DNA of 64,000 bases from Dokdonella koreensis DS-123 (lineage in GTDB: Bacteria; Pseudomonadota; Gammaproteobacteria; Xanthomonadales; Rhodanobacteraceae), in contig NZ_CP015249.1 in NCBI RefSeq assembly GCF_001632775.1, positions 786,686 through 850,685 of the forward strand, in the 5' to 3' direction. This document shows, one piece after another, positions 9,009 through 17,679 of the stretch; position 1 is the first letter of the stretch, and every line of letters begins with the position of its first letter. The notes under the pieces were generated by a model, which made no database searches, was not told the DNA's origin, and saw nothing but the letters and a program-made list of their open reading frames with translations. The translations under genes were made by a program, and so were the position numbers.

Positions 9009-9058
9009 GGATCGCAACCGGTACTCCAGGCCCGGTGTGCGCCGCTGCCGGGAGACGG

Positions 9059-9457
9059 TCAGCCCGGCGTGTTGATGACGGCCTCGATGCGATAGCCGTC
9101 CGGGTCGACGACGAACGCCGCATAGTAGTGCGCGCCATAGTCCGGCCGCGGCCCCGGCGGCCCGTTGTCCCGGCCGCCGTGGCGCAGTGCGGCTTCATGG
9201 AATGCATGCACGGCCGCCCGGCTCGGGGCTGCAAACGCCAGGTGAAACCCGGGGCCCGGCGCCACCTGCGCGCCGGCGCGCTGCTTCAGCGCCAGCTTGT
9301 CGCCGCCACCGGGCGGACCGTAGCCCACCGCCGCGTCCGCCGGCCCGTCGTCAAGGTCCGACCATACGCGTTCGAAGCCCAGCTTCGACAGTACGGCGTC
9401 GTAGAACGCGACCGAGCGGGCGATGTCGGTGACGCCGAGCGAGAGGTGATGCAGCAT
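9059..9457 (-). CDS. VOC-family (glyoxalase/bleomycin resistance-like) protein
   Basis: 132 residues, one vicinal-oxygen-chelate domain. The N-terminal HHLSLGVTDIARSVAFYDAV motif supplies the first metal-type His; the C-terminal half has GPGFHLAFAA and the closing FVVDPDGYRIEAVINTPG that carries the usual Glu. This subgroup is common as stand-alone genes of unknown substrate. ATG 9457 gives the standard start; 30 more residues upstream in frame are not conserved-looking. It converges with the gene ending at 9008. Substrate cannot be inferred. Confidence 0.85.
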   Translation of the reverse strand: MLHHLSLGVTDIARSVAFYDAVLSKLGFERVWSDLDDGPADAAVGYGPPGGGDKLALKQRAGAQVAPGPGFHLAFAAPSRAAVHAFHEAALRHGGRDNGPPGPRPDYGAHYYAAFVVDPDGYRIEAVINTPG

Positions 9458-10217
9458 GGTCCGGCCGTGGTGATGGGCAGTGCGGTCATCAATATCACAC
9501 CGCCGGCGCACGCCGCGGCGGGGCTGGCTGGGCATCGCGACGGGCGCCCTGCCGGACGACGCGGCCGTGCAGCGCATCTCACCCCGACGACGGTGGCACG
9601 GTTCCAGGGCCGTACGTTCCGGCGCGCGGCGCGCGTCGTGGCCGATACGCTCGGTCGGCCGTCACTTGTGGGGCACCATCCGCTGGCCTAGAGTGACCGC
9701 GCAGTCGATCCAGGGGGCAGGCGCACCGGCGCTGTGCCTGCAGGCGGGCAGCCACCGCTCAAGGCGTGTGGATGCTCGTGCCGCTCATGTCCTAGAGGCG
9801 TGGGAGACAAAGGCATGTGCAAGGCGCACGGGGAAATGCGGTTCCGCTGCCGCGCAGGCCGGCGCGGCAGCCGGCGCGCGCGACGCAGCGGAGCGGTCCC
9901 GTGTTCCATCGTGTTCATGAGGTGCATGCCGATGCAGCGCATCGCCAATCGCCTCCGGGCATCACGGAGGGCACACGAGACGTGCGCTGCACGAGCGTGT
10001 CACCCCGACGTGCCACGCCCGGTTCACCCTGGTCCCCGCTCGCATGCCGCAGGTCCTATCATCCGCACCGGTCCCGCCTCGCGGATACGGCGCCGCCGGC
10101 CGTCATTCCCGCCTTCGGTGGCGCGCCTGTCTTTGCGCGGACGCGATCGCCGCGTCTCGTCGACGCGCCGCATCGTCATCGCTGCTTCATCCCCACCCCG
10201 AGCACCCGGAGGAACAC
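9458..10217. other. long gene-free stretch (760 bp)
   Basis: Several open frames cross this stretch, but all are Arg/Pro/Ser-rich without ribosome sites, and none resembles a protein. It includes the promoter side of the VOC gene (AT-richer bases near 9475-9500, ATCAATATCACAC) and ends with a good ribosome site for the gene at 10218. A small RNA gene cannot be excluded. Confidence 0.45.
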
Positions 10218-10640
10218 ATGAACGCTCCACCCCGTTGGTTCACCGTCGTTGCCATCGTTGCGCTGCTGTGGAACCTGCTCGGTTGCGCGGCCTTCATTTC
10301 CGATCTTCGCCTCACGCCCGCCGACATCGCGCAACTGCCCGAAGCGCACCAGGCGCTCTATGCCGCCCGCCCGACCTGGGCCGTCATCGCCACCGCCATC
10401 GCCGTCTTCGGTGGCGTACTGGGCTGCATCGCACTGCTGCTGCGCAAGAAATGGGCGCTGCCCGTGTTCGTCCTGTCGCTCATCGGCATCGTGGTTCAGG
10501 ACTACGGCCTGTTCGTCCTGGCGGACGCCGCCACGCTGGCCGGACCGGTGGCGGTGGTGCTGCAGGGGCTGGTGCTGGTGATCGCGATCGGCTTGATCGT
10601 GTTGAGCCGGAAGGCGATTGCGAGAGGTTGGTTGAAGTAG
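10218..10640 (+). CDS. small four-helix inner membrane protein
   Basis: 140 residues with four predicted transmembrane helices at about 8-30, 54-76, 82-104 and 110-132. Sequence such as FTVVAIVALLWNLLGCAAF, the LPEAHQALYAARPTWAVIAT linker and GGVLGCIALLLRKKWALPVF matches a widespread proteobacterial family often labelled sugar transporter-like without experimental support. GGAGGA (about 10208) precedes the ATG at 10218 by a normal spacing. Function unknown; it stands alone. Reality of the gene is secure, activity is not. Confidence 0.82.
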   Translation: MNAPPRWFTVVAIVALLWNLLGCAAFISDLRLTPADIAQLPEAHQALYAARPTWAVIATAIAVFGGVLGCIALLLRKKWALPVFVLSLIGIVVQDYGLFVLADAATLAGPVAVVLQGLVLVIAIGLIVLSRKAIARGWLK

Positions 10641-10949
10641 CTGCAACGGAATGCCGTGATCGGATCGGCCCGGGTCGCCCGGGCGCGCTTCCGGCACGGC
10701 CTTCGGCCCCTGCGGAACAGCAAACAGCCTGATTCGGGATCCGGATCCAGGCGGCAATCACGCGCCTCTCGACCGGATCATCTCAGCGGGTGATACGCCG
10801 GGTCGGCAGACTGCTCCCCTTGGCTCGGAACCCACGGTTCCGCGCCGCCCGGCATCCCGGCGCCACCGGGACACGAAGACATCCGCCGGATCGCGCAGTG
10901 CCGCGTGCCGGGCGGATGTTTCATGCAACCAAGGAGAGAGGTGATTGCC
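10641..10949. other. intergenic region (309 bp) with one hairpin
   Basis: It lies between two rightward genes. Apart from the inverted repeat at 10879-10919 nothing recognisable was found. The stretch probably carries the promoter of the gene at 10950. Confidence 0.4.
10879..10919. repeat. inverted repeat in the leader of the 10950 gene
   Basis: ACATCCGCC (10879-10887) and GGCGGATGT (10911-10919) form a perfect 9-bp stem with a 23-base loop, ending 30 bases before the start codon of the next gene. A short TTT follows. It may be a weak terminator for the upstream gene or a leader hairpin controlling the next one. Confidence 0.45.
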
Positions 10950-11561
10950 ATGAAACAGGCGCGTGTTGCCCCCGCCATCGGCGGGATCGTGCGGTTCTCC
11001 GACAAGGTCGTCGCCAACCAGAAGCCGATGTGGCTGGGCAACTGGCCGCGCTGGATCTTTCGCGAAGCGCCGCCGCGCAAGGACCTGAAGTCCGGCATCG
11101 AGAGCGGCGAGGTGCTGCCGCTGAAGGGCTACTCGCCGTTCTTCTGCCACGCGCCGGCGATGACCGTGGCGGAGCTGGAAACCTGGGAAAAGGATCTGGT
11201 CGACGCGCGCAGCGAGCAGTCCAGGCGCCGCCGCTGGGCGATGGCCGCCCTGGTGGAGCCGGAAGACGACCTGCTGGCCGCGGTGCAGTACCCGGACGGC
11301 AAGCGGATGCTGGAAGACTGGATGGACGTGGCCGAGGAACATCACCTGGCCTGCATCGAGATGGCCGGCTACGCCTACCGGGCGCATCAGCGGCTCAAGG
11401 CGTTGTACGACGAGCTGTTCCTGGCGCCGGCTTTCAAGCGCAAGTACAAGCCCAAGCCGAAGCTCGACGCGCGCGGCCTGCCGGTGCCGGAGCCGGATGT
11501 GGAGAACGCCAAGCCGAAGCGGCAACGCAAGGCGAGGCCCGCATCCGGCGCCAAGGCGTGA
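10950..11561 (+). CDS. hypothetical protein with basic C-terminal tail
   Basis: 203 residues from the ATG at 10950, preceded by AGGAGAGAGGTG at good spacing; an upstream ATG at 10905 in frame lacks a ribosome site. No signal peptide or membrane segment. It is rich in Trp and aromatic residues (WLGNWPRWIF, LPLKGYSPFF, LEDWMDVAEEHHLACIEMAG), with a helical centre and a disordered lysine/proline/arginine-rich tail (KRKYKPKPKLDARG to the end) that could bind nucleic acid or membrane. No family recognised. Codon use is like the neighbours. Confidence 0.6.
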   Translation: MKQARVAPAIGGIVRFSDKVVANQKPMWLGNWPRWIFREAPPRKDLKSGIESGEVLPLKGYSPFFCHAPAMTVAELETWEKDLVDARSEQSRRRRWAMAALVEPEDDLLAAVQYPDGKRMLEDWMDVAEEHHLACIEMAGYAYRAHQRLKALYDELFLAPAFKRKYKPKPKLDARGLPVPEPDVENAKPKRQRKARPASGAKA

Positions 11562-11897
11562 AGCGCGCACGAGTCGGGGCGAACCTGCGTGCCGAGGCAT
11601 GCCGTCCGGCGGTATCGGCATGTGGCCGCTCGCATACGGAAGGATCAGGTTCGCGCCCGCGGCTTACGCGACATCGATCGATACGCTGATGCGCGGGGTT
11701 CACGCACCGCTCCCGGCAACGCGGTGGTGGATACGCGAGAATGCTCGACATTCCGGCGGTCGATGGTGGCTCATGCAAGACGGCCTCGTTCACGCCGTGT
11801 TCCTGTCTCGGCGCGGGTTGCTGTCGTCGGTGCGGGCCGGCCGCTTCCAGGCGCTGGCCGAGGACGGGCCGATGCCGTGCCTGCCGGGACCGGATGC
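11562..11897. other. intergenic region (336 bp), nothing recognised
   Basis: Lies between two rightward genes. The open frames crossing it are shadows without ribosome sites. It probably includes the promoter of the methyltransferase; no consensus elements were seen. Confidence 0.4.
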
Positions 11898-12461
11898 ATG
11901 AGCCCGGCGCTGCCGGATCGGATCGCCTGGGCGCTGGCGCGCCTGGAAGCGCGCGCCGACGATACCGTGCTGGAGATCGGTTGCGGTAATGGCAGGGCGA
12001 TCGAACGGTTGTGGCCGCAGCTGGCCGGCGGTCACGTCACCGGCATCGATCGCTCGGCGGCGGCGGTCGCGACGGCGGGGCGGCGCGTGGCGCCTGGTCT
12101 GGTGGCGGGCCGGGTGACGCTGCAGCAGGTCGCCCTGGCGGAGCTGGCGGTCCCCGCGGCGTGCTTCGACCGGGCCTTCGCCGTCGATGTCAACGTGTTC
12201 TGGCAGCAGCCAACGGTGGAGCTGGCGGTGCTGGCCCGCGTGCTGGTGCCGGGCGGCCGGCTATGGCTGGTGTTCGAGCCGCCTGCGGCGGCGCAGCTCG
12301 AACCGATTGCCCATGCCTGCGGGGCCCGGCTCGGCGAGGCCGGTTTCGCCGCGATCGCGGTGGTGCGCCACCCCCGGCTGCCGATCGTCGGCGTGGCCGC
12401 CCGTGCGCCGGCGGGCGCGGTTCATTCGAAGCTGGCAGCGAAGATCGCCTCGCGCCGGTAG
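11898..12461 (+). CDS. class I SAM-dependent methyltransferase
   Basis: 187 residues. The SAM-binding motif I is VLEIGCGNGRAIERLWPQL, the acidic motif II is VTGIDRSAAAVATAGRR, and the post-motif FDRAFAVDVNVFWQQPTVEL and VLVPGGRLWLVFEP segments match motifs III/IV of small class I methyltransferases. Substrate unknown; no neighbouring pathway genes. ATG 11898 starts just before the family helix (LPDRIAWALARLEARADDTV). The 3' end overlaps the convergent beta-propeller gene by 40 bp. Confidence 0.8.
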   Translation: MSPALPDRIAWALARLEARADDTVLEIGCGNGRAIERLWPQLAGGHVTGIDRSAAAVATAGRRVAPGLVAGRVTLQQVALAELAVPAACFDRAFAVDVNVFWQQPTVELAVLARVLVPGGRLWLVFEPPAAAQLEPIAHACGARLGEAGFAAIAVVRHPRLPIVGVAARAPAGAVHSKLAAKIASRR

Positions 12462-13852
12462 ACGTAGTAGCCCTCGTTCGGGCCCATGCTGCCGCCGGCC
12501 TTGATGTGGTGGACCAGCAGGTAAGCGCCGTTGGGCGAGAGCGCAACGGCCTCGTAGCTATCCCCGTCGTAGAGCGAGGTGGGCACCGGGTAGTCGGTGA
12601 TTCGCGTCAGCGCACCGTCCCGGGTCTGGACGAAGACATCCCCGCGCGTCGTGGTGGTGCCGTCCAGGACATACGCCTGGCTGGCCGTGAAGGCCACCAC
12701 CGCGGCGTGGCGCGCCAGCAGGGGCGACTCGTTGCGACAGCACGTGGCGGGTCCCTTCACCCACTGGGCGGCCACGAAAGCAAGCGGCGCGATCGTGCCG
12801 CTGGCGAGGTCGCGCAGGAAGATCGACCGGCCGGACGGGTTGGGACCGCCGGGGTCGGGTGCGGCCATCGCCAGCATGCGGCCGTCGCGGCTGAAGTCGT
12901 ACTGCACGAACGGCCCGAGCCCCAGCGCACTGCCGTCGGAACGGACGCTGGCGCGCACGGTGGTGGTGCCGCCGGGTTCGTCGAAGACGCCATTGCGGTC
13001 GCTGTCCCGGTCGCGTACGAACAGGTCGACGCCGGCGTTGCCGTCGCCGCCGACGAGATTGCCGGCGTCGGAGGTGAACGCGATGCGTGCGCCGTCGTCG
13101 CTGAGGCGGATCGGTGCCGCGAACCCGTCCGGGCTGTCGTCGTCGCCGATGACGCCGTCGGTGGACCGGCTGATCGCCACCGTGGCTGCTGCCTGGCGAT
13201 CGCGTACGTAGACGTCGGACGCGGCGTTGGTGTCGTCGCCGGCGATCGCCTGGGCGGTGGCGAATGCGATGTGCGTGCCGTGCGCGCTGACCGCCCCGGC
13301 CAGGTCGCGAACGCCGGCCGCGAGCTGCGCTTCGGTGCCGTCGACACCGACCCGCGTGATCTGGGCGGTGCCGGGCTCGTCGAAGACGCCGTTGCCGTCG
13401 GCGTCGCGGTCGAGCAGGAAGGCGTCGCGGCCGAAATTGCCGTCGCCGGGCACCAGTTGGTCGTCGATCGAGACGAAGCTCACGAAGCGCGCGTCGCCGC
13501 TGGCGGTCGGGAACGTGCTGGCGGCGCCGGTCTGGCTGCCGTCGGGCCGCAGGCTCAGGCGCCGGGTGGTCTGGTCGTGGCGATCGCGCACGAAGACGTC
13601 GGCGCGGCCGTTGCTGTCGCCGGTGACGAGATCGCTTGCCAGCGAGGCGAACACGACCCAGCGGCCGTCGTCGCTGATCGAGACGCTGGTGAGCGCGAAG
13701 CGCAGCGCGGTCGGGCTGCCATCGGGTCGCAGGTCGATGCGCTCGGCGCGGCGCCAGACTTCGGTCTGGCCGTGGGCGGCACCTGCGGCAAGCGTGGTCA
13801 CGGCGGCCAGGATGGCCATGGCGCGGAGCTGGAAAGGGTGTGCGCGCTTCAT
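12422..13852 (-). CDS. secreted TolB/WD40-like (PD40) beta-propeller protein
   Basis: 476 residues with a Sec signal peptide (cleavage near AHGQ, residues about 26-29) and several propeller blades of the form S-DDGRWVVFASLASDLVTGD-N-x-x-DVFVRDR, at roughly residues 55-95, 110-150, 185-220, 240-290, 315-345 and 385-420. Two blades carry an acidic DxDxDGNGVFDE-type insert (DRDADGNGVFDE, DRDSDRNGVFDE) resembling calcium-binding loops. The family is periplasmic or secreted, usually a protein-protein or carbohydrate-binding platform. A CC pair sits near residue 370. The 3' end overlaps the convergent methyltransferase gene. Specific role unknown. Confidence 0.78.
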   Translation of the reverse strand: MKRAHPFQLRAMAILAAVTTLAAGAAHGQTEVWRRAERIDLRPDGSPTALRFALTSVSISDDGRWVVFASLASDLVTGDSNGRADVFVRDRHDQTTRRLSLRPDGSQTGAASTFPTASGDARFVSFVSIDDQLVPGDGNFGRDAFLLDRDADGNGVFDEPGTAQITRVGVDGTEAQLAAGVRDLAGAVSAHGTHIAFATAQAIAGDDTNAASDVYVRDRQAAATVAISRSTDGVIGDDDSPDGFAAPIRLSDDGARIAFTSDAGNLVGGDGNAGVDLFVRDRDSDRNGVFDEPGGTTTVRASVRSDGSALGLGPFVQYDFSRDGRMLAMAAPDPGGPNPSGRSIFLRDLASGTIAPLAFVAAQWVKGPATCCRNESPLLARHAAVVAFTASQAYVLDGTTTTRGDVFVQTRDGALTRITDYPVPTSLYDGDSYEAVALSPNGAYLLVHHIKAGGSMGPNEGYYVYRREAIFAASFE

Positions 13853-13934
13853 CGCTCGGGTCTCCCGGAAGGTGTCCGGGATACAGGCGCAAGCGGGTGC
13901 GGTGGTGTCGCACCGCGGCCGGCGCCCACGCCGC

Positions 13935-14882
13935 TCAGGCGACGTGGGCGGCCGCTTCGGTGCTCGTGCCGGGACCGACGGCCCGCTTGCGCAACTGCGC
14001 GATGTCGCGCGCCGGCGGGGCGCCGAACACGCGGCTGTACTCGCGACTGAACTGCGAGGCGCTCTCGTAGCCGACGCGGGCGGCGGCGCTCGCGGCGTCC
14101 AGGTGCGAGTTCAGCATCAGCCAGCGCGCTTCCTGCAGGCGCAGCTGCTTCTGGTACTGCAGCGGTGCCATGCCGGTGACCGAGCGGAAATGCAGCCGGA
14201 AGCTGGACGGGCTCATATGCAGCCGCGTGGCGAGGTCGTCGATGCGCAGCGTCTGCGCGAAGTTCTGCTTCAGCCAGGCGACGGCGCGCGCCACCTGGTG
14301 CCCGCGCGAGCCGGCGGCGGCCAGCTGGCGCAGGCGTGCGCCGTCCGGGCCGATCAGCAGCCGCAGCGTGATCTCCTTTTGCACCAGCGGCGCCAGCAGC
14401 GCCATCGCGGCCGGCTGGTCGAGCAGGCGGACCAGGCGCGCCAGCGCATCCATCAGCGCATCGTCGATGCCGCCGACCAGCAAACCCCGCGGTGCGGCCT
14501 CGCGCACCGGCGGCAGGTCCGCCTCGACCGCGAGCTGCATGATCGTGCGGCTGTCCAGAGTCAGGGCGAGGCCCAGGTACGGCCGCTCCGGCGAGGCCTG
14601 GCTGATGCGCGAGATGACCGGCAGGTCGAGCGAGGTCAGCAAGGCCTGGCCGGCACGGTACTCGTAGACCTCGTCGGCCAGTTCGACGCGCTTGGCGCCC
14701 TGGGCGATCACCGCAAGGCTGGGCTCGTAGACGCAATGCGTCGGCTCGGTCGGCGTGGAGCCGCGGAAAAGCTTGAGGCCCGCGATCGGCGTCGCCCGAA
14801 GTCCGTCGACCGGCGCGAATCGCGCAATCGTGGCGGCCAGCAGACTGGCGTCGGCGAGGGGAGGGGCGGCGGGACCGGTCAT
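13935..14882 (-). CDS. AraC-family transcriptional regulator with AraC_N domain
   Basis: 315 residues. Residues about 30-190 form the AraC_N cupin-like effector domain (THCVYEPSLAVIAQGAKRVE, YRAGQALLTSLDLPV). Residues about 205-300 hold the two-helix-turn-helix AraC module, with IDDLATRLHMSPSSFRLHFR in the first and VGYESASQFSREYSRVFGAP in the second. Paralogues often sit divergently from a short-chain dehydrogenase or transporter they control; here the divergent gene is the ADOP permease 370 bp away, so regulation of it is possible but unsupported. ATG 14882 gives the full domain. Confidence 0.9.
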   Translation of the reverse strand: MTGPAAPPLADASLLAATIARFAPVDGLRATPIAGLKLFRGSTPTEPTHCVYEPSLAVIAQGAKRVELADEVYEYRAGQALLTSLDLPVISRISQASPERPYLGLALTLDSRTIMQLAVEADLPPVREAAPRGLLVGGIDDALMDALARLVRLLDQPAAMALLAPLVQKEITLRLLIGPDGARLRQLAAAGSRGHQVARAVAWLKQNFAQTLRIDDLATRLHMSPSSFRLHFRSVTGMAPLQYQKQLRLQEARWLMLNSHLDAASAAARVGYESASQFSREYSRVFGAPPARDIAQLRKRAVGPGTSTEAAAHVA

Positions 14883-15095
14883 GGGCAGGGGGCGGCAGGA
14901 CGGCGTTTCCGGACCCGGGCGATGCTAGCAGCGGTGTCGGCCCGGTAGCGGCGTCGCACCGAGCGGCCGTCGGATCGGGCAAGCATCGCGACGAATCGGG
15001 ATAGCCGCGGGAGGGGCCGGCAGCGGTGTCCGCAGCCGGTGACGGCTGTTCGGCGGCGGACAGGTCGTTTGCGGCGGTGAACACGGTGGTGCCCT

Positions 15096-15108
15096 TTGCG
15101 TGTCGCAA
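15096..15108. promoter_or_regulatory. palindrome upstream of the sigma-54 promoter, possible activator site
   Basis: TTGCG-TGT-CGCAA is a perfect 13-base inverted repeat centred 34 bp upstream of the -24 element at 15136. Sigma-54 promoters need an upstream activator site; this is the best dyad seen, though its distance is shorter than usual. No enhancer-binding protein gene lies in the window. Confidence 0.4.
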
Positions 15109-15135
15109 GCCACTGATTTTTCAGAATGGAATTGC

Positions 15136-15151
15136 TGGCATGCGGCTTGCT
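15136..15151 (+). promoter_or_regulatory. sigma-54 (-24/-12) promoter
   Basis: TGGCATGCGGCTTGCT matches the sigma-54 consensus TGGCACG-N4-TTGCW at every position but one, with the invariant GG and GC at the right spacing. It faces the ADOP permease gene, whose ATG is at 15253; transcription would start near 15163 and give a leader of about 90 bases. Confidence 0.7.
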
Positions 15152-15252
15152 GCACCCACCGGTGCCCCGCGCACCGAGCGTGGGGCGGACGGTGCGATCG
15201 CCGATCGCATCGCGTCATGGCCCGTCCCGCGACCGCGGATGAGAGAGCGACG

Positions 15253-17679
15253 ATGAACCAGTGGTTGACCGATCTACGTCAGGCGATGCGCACCTTGAAG
15301 CGCACCCCGGGGTTCACCGCGATCGCCGTGGGCATGCTGGGCCTGGCGATCGGCGCCACGGTCGGCATGTTCAGCGTGGTCAAGACGGTCCTGCTCGATC
15401 GCCTGCCGTACGCGCAGCCGGATCGGCTGGTCTACATCGCCTCCTCGGCACCGGGGTCGCAGCTGCCGGCGGAGTTCGACGCTGCGCCGGAATTCTTCAT
15501 CCAGTACCACGAGCAATCCAAGCTGCTGGAGGATGTGTCGACCTCCAACTCGTTCACCTCGACGCTGCGCGTGGGCGATCGCGCCGAACGCGTGCGCATG
15601 TCCTGGCCGACCAATTCGCTGTTCTCCACGCTGGGCGCCACGCCGGTGCTCGGCCGCCTCCCGGTGGATGCGGACGAGAGCCGCACCGTGGTCATCAGCG
15701 ATGCGCTGTGGGCGGACTGGTTCGGGCGCGACCCGGGCGTGATCGGCCGCGCGGTCTGGGCCTCGGGCGCCGAGCGCACCGTCATCGGCGTGATGGGGCC
15801 GGAGTTCCGCTACCCGAGCAGCGATACGCGGTTGTGGGTATCGAGCACGATCAAGCCGGCGGACATCAAGGAAGTGGGCGACTTCGACTATCCGCTGATC
15901 GGTCGCGTGAAGCCCGGCGTCACACCCGAGGCGCTGGCCGACGAGCTGACCGCGCTGGCGCGCCGCGCACCGGAGCGCTTCGGCGATGCGGCGCCCGGCT
16001 ATGCGCGCACGGTCGCGCTGCACCGGGCGGTGGTGCGCCCGCTGGCCGACGAACTGCTCGGCTCGATCGCGCGGCCGCTGTGGGTGTTGCTGGGTGCGGC
16101 CGCGATCGTGTTGCTGATCGCCTGCGCCAACGTGGCCAACCTGTTCCTGGTGCGTACCGAAGGTCGCCATCGCGAGCTGGCCGTGCGCAGCGCGCTGGGT
16201 GCGGCACGCGGCCAGCTGGTACGCCTGCAGCTGGCCGAGGCGATCATCGTGGCCGCACTGGCCGGCGGTGTCGCCCTGGTGCTGGCGGCCGGCGCGCTGC
16301 CGCTGTTCCTGCACGCCGCACCGCCGGGCATCCCGCGGCTGGACCTGGTGGGCATGGATCTGGGTACCCTGCTTTTCACGGCCGCGCTGGCCGGGGTGGT
16401 CGCCCTGGTCTGTGGCGGCCTGCCGGCCCTGCGCGCGGCCAGGCCGGACCTGACGCGCCTGCGCGAGGGCGGTCGCGGCATGACCCGCCGGCACCACTGG
16501 GTGCGCAACGGCCTGGTGATGGGCCAGACCGCGCTGGCCCTGGTGCTGTTGATCGGCTCGGGCCTGCTGCTGCGCAGCGCCTATGCGCTGCAGCAGGTCG
16601 ATCCGGGCTACGACACCCAGGACATCTTCACGTTCCAGTTCGCGCCGGACCGGGCGGAACTGAAGGACGCCCCTTCCTATGCGCGCTTCCACCTGGCGTT
16701 CCTGGAGCGCCTGGCGGCGCTGCCCGGCGTGCAGTCCGCCGGGTTGGTGGAGAACGTCCCGCTCGACGAGGGCACTGCCACCATGCGCGTGCGCACCGAG
16801 GCCGCGGGCGCCAATCCGGACGACCGCGCACTGATCAGCTACACCTACAGCGCCGGCGACTACTTCAAGACCATGGGCATCGCCGTGCTCGGCGGGCGCG
16901 CGTTCACCGATGCCGACCACGGCAGTACGCTCGGCAACGTCGTCGTCAGCCGGTCCGCGGCCCAGTTGCTGTGGCCGGGCGAGGACCCGGTCGGCAAGCG
17001 CTTCCAGCGCCAGAACCAGACCGGCTGGGAGACCGTGGTCGGCGTGGTCGAGGACGTGCTGCAGCAGGGTTTCCGCGCCAAGCCCGAGCCGGTGGTCTAC
17101 TTCCCGCTGGTGGACACCACCGAGAAGGGCGGCCGGCCGGTTTCCTCGCCCGGCTACGTGGTGCGCACCAGCCGCGCCGACACGATCGCGCCGGACGTGC
17201 GCGCACTGGTGCGCGAGGTGGCGCCGGAAGCGCCGATGTACCGCGTGTACACGATGGCCGGCCTGGTCGAGGGCTCGATGGTGCAGTTGACCTTCACGCT
17301 GCTGACGCTGGGGATCACCTCGATACTGGCGCTGGTGCTGGGTGCGGTGGGCCTCTACGGCGTGCTGTCCTACATCGTGGCCGAGCGCACGCGCGAGATC
17401 GGCGTACGCATGGCCCTGGGCGCGCGGGCCTCGCAGGTGCGCACCCTGGTGGTGCTGCAAGGCGCGCGCGTGGTCGGTGTCGGCGTCGGCATCGGCCTGC
17501 TCGCGGCGCTCGCGTTCACGCGCGCGCTCGGCAGCCTGCTGTACGACGTACAACCGGTGGACGCCGCCACCTTCACGACGATGCCGCTGGCGATGGTGCT
17601 GGTGGGCCTCATGGCGAGCTACCTGCCGGCGCGACGTGCCTCCAGCCTCGATCCGATGACGTCGCTACGCAAGGACTGA
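15253..17679 (+). CDS. orphan ABC transporter permease, ADOP/MacB-FtsX type
   Basis: 808 residues. The N-terminus (MNQWLTDLRQAMRTLKRTPG, then FTAIAVGMLGLAIGATVGMF) is the signature of ADOP-type permeases: a first transmembrane helix at about 20-42, a MacB-type periplasmic domain (about 55-265), an FtsX block of three helices (about 275-420), a second transmembrane helix (about 430-450) and periplasmic domain (about 455-670), and a second FtsX block (about 680-805) with RTREIGVRMALGARASQVRT. Such duplicated permeases normally need a MacB-like ATPase, but none is adjacent, hence orphan. MacB-type machines move lipoproteins, peptides or drugs to the periplasmic side. The ATG at 15253 follows GAGAGAGCG. 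The sigma-54 promoter upstream implies control by an enhancer-binding protein encoded elsewhere. Confidence 0.88.
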   Translation: MNQWLTDLRQAMRTLKRTPGFTAIAVGMLGLAIGATVGMFSVVKTVLLDRLPYAQPDRLVYIASSAPGSQLPAEFDAAPEFFIQYHEQSKLLEDVSTSNSFTSTLRVGDRAERVRMSWPTNSLFSTLGATPVLGRLPVDADESRTVVISDALWADWFGRDPGVIGRAVWASGAERTVIGVMGPEFRYPSSDTRLWVSSTIKPADIKEVGDFDYPLIGRVKPGVTPEALADELTALARRAPERFGDAAPGYARTVALHRAVVRPLADELLGSIARPLWVLLGAAAIVLLIACANVANLFLVRTEGRHRELAVRSALGAARGQLVRLQLAEAIIVAALAGGVALVLAAGALPLFLHAAPPGIPRLDLVGMDLGTLLFTAALAGVVALVCGGLPALRAARPDLTRLREGGRGMTRRHHWVRNGLVMGQTALALVLLIGSGLLLRSAYALQQVDPGYDTQDIFTFQFAPDRAELKDAPSYARFHLAFLERLAALPGVQSAGLVENVPLDEGTATMRVRTEAAGANPDDRALISYTYSAGDYFKTMGIAVLGGRAFTDADHGSTLGNVVVSRSAAQLLWPGEDPVGKRFQRQNQTGWETVVGVVEDVLQQGFRAKPEPVVYFPLVDTTEKGGRPVSSPGYVVRTSRADTIAPDVRALVREVAPEAPMYRVYTMAGLVEGSMVQLTFTLLTLGITSILALVLGAVGLYGVLSYIVAERTREIGVRMALGARASQVRTLVVLQGARVVGVGVGIGLLAALAFTRALGSLLYDVQPVDAATFTTMPLAMVLVGLMASYLPARRASSLDPMTSLRKD

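Noticed and set aside
9688-9948. 86-residue minus-strand frame in the 9458-10217 gap
   Set aside because: No ribosome site, Arg/Pro-rich composition and no conserved-looking segment.
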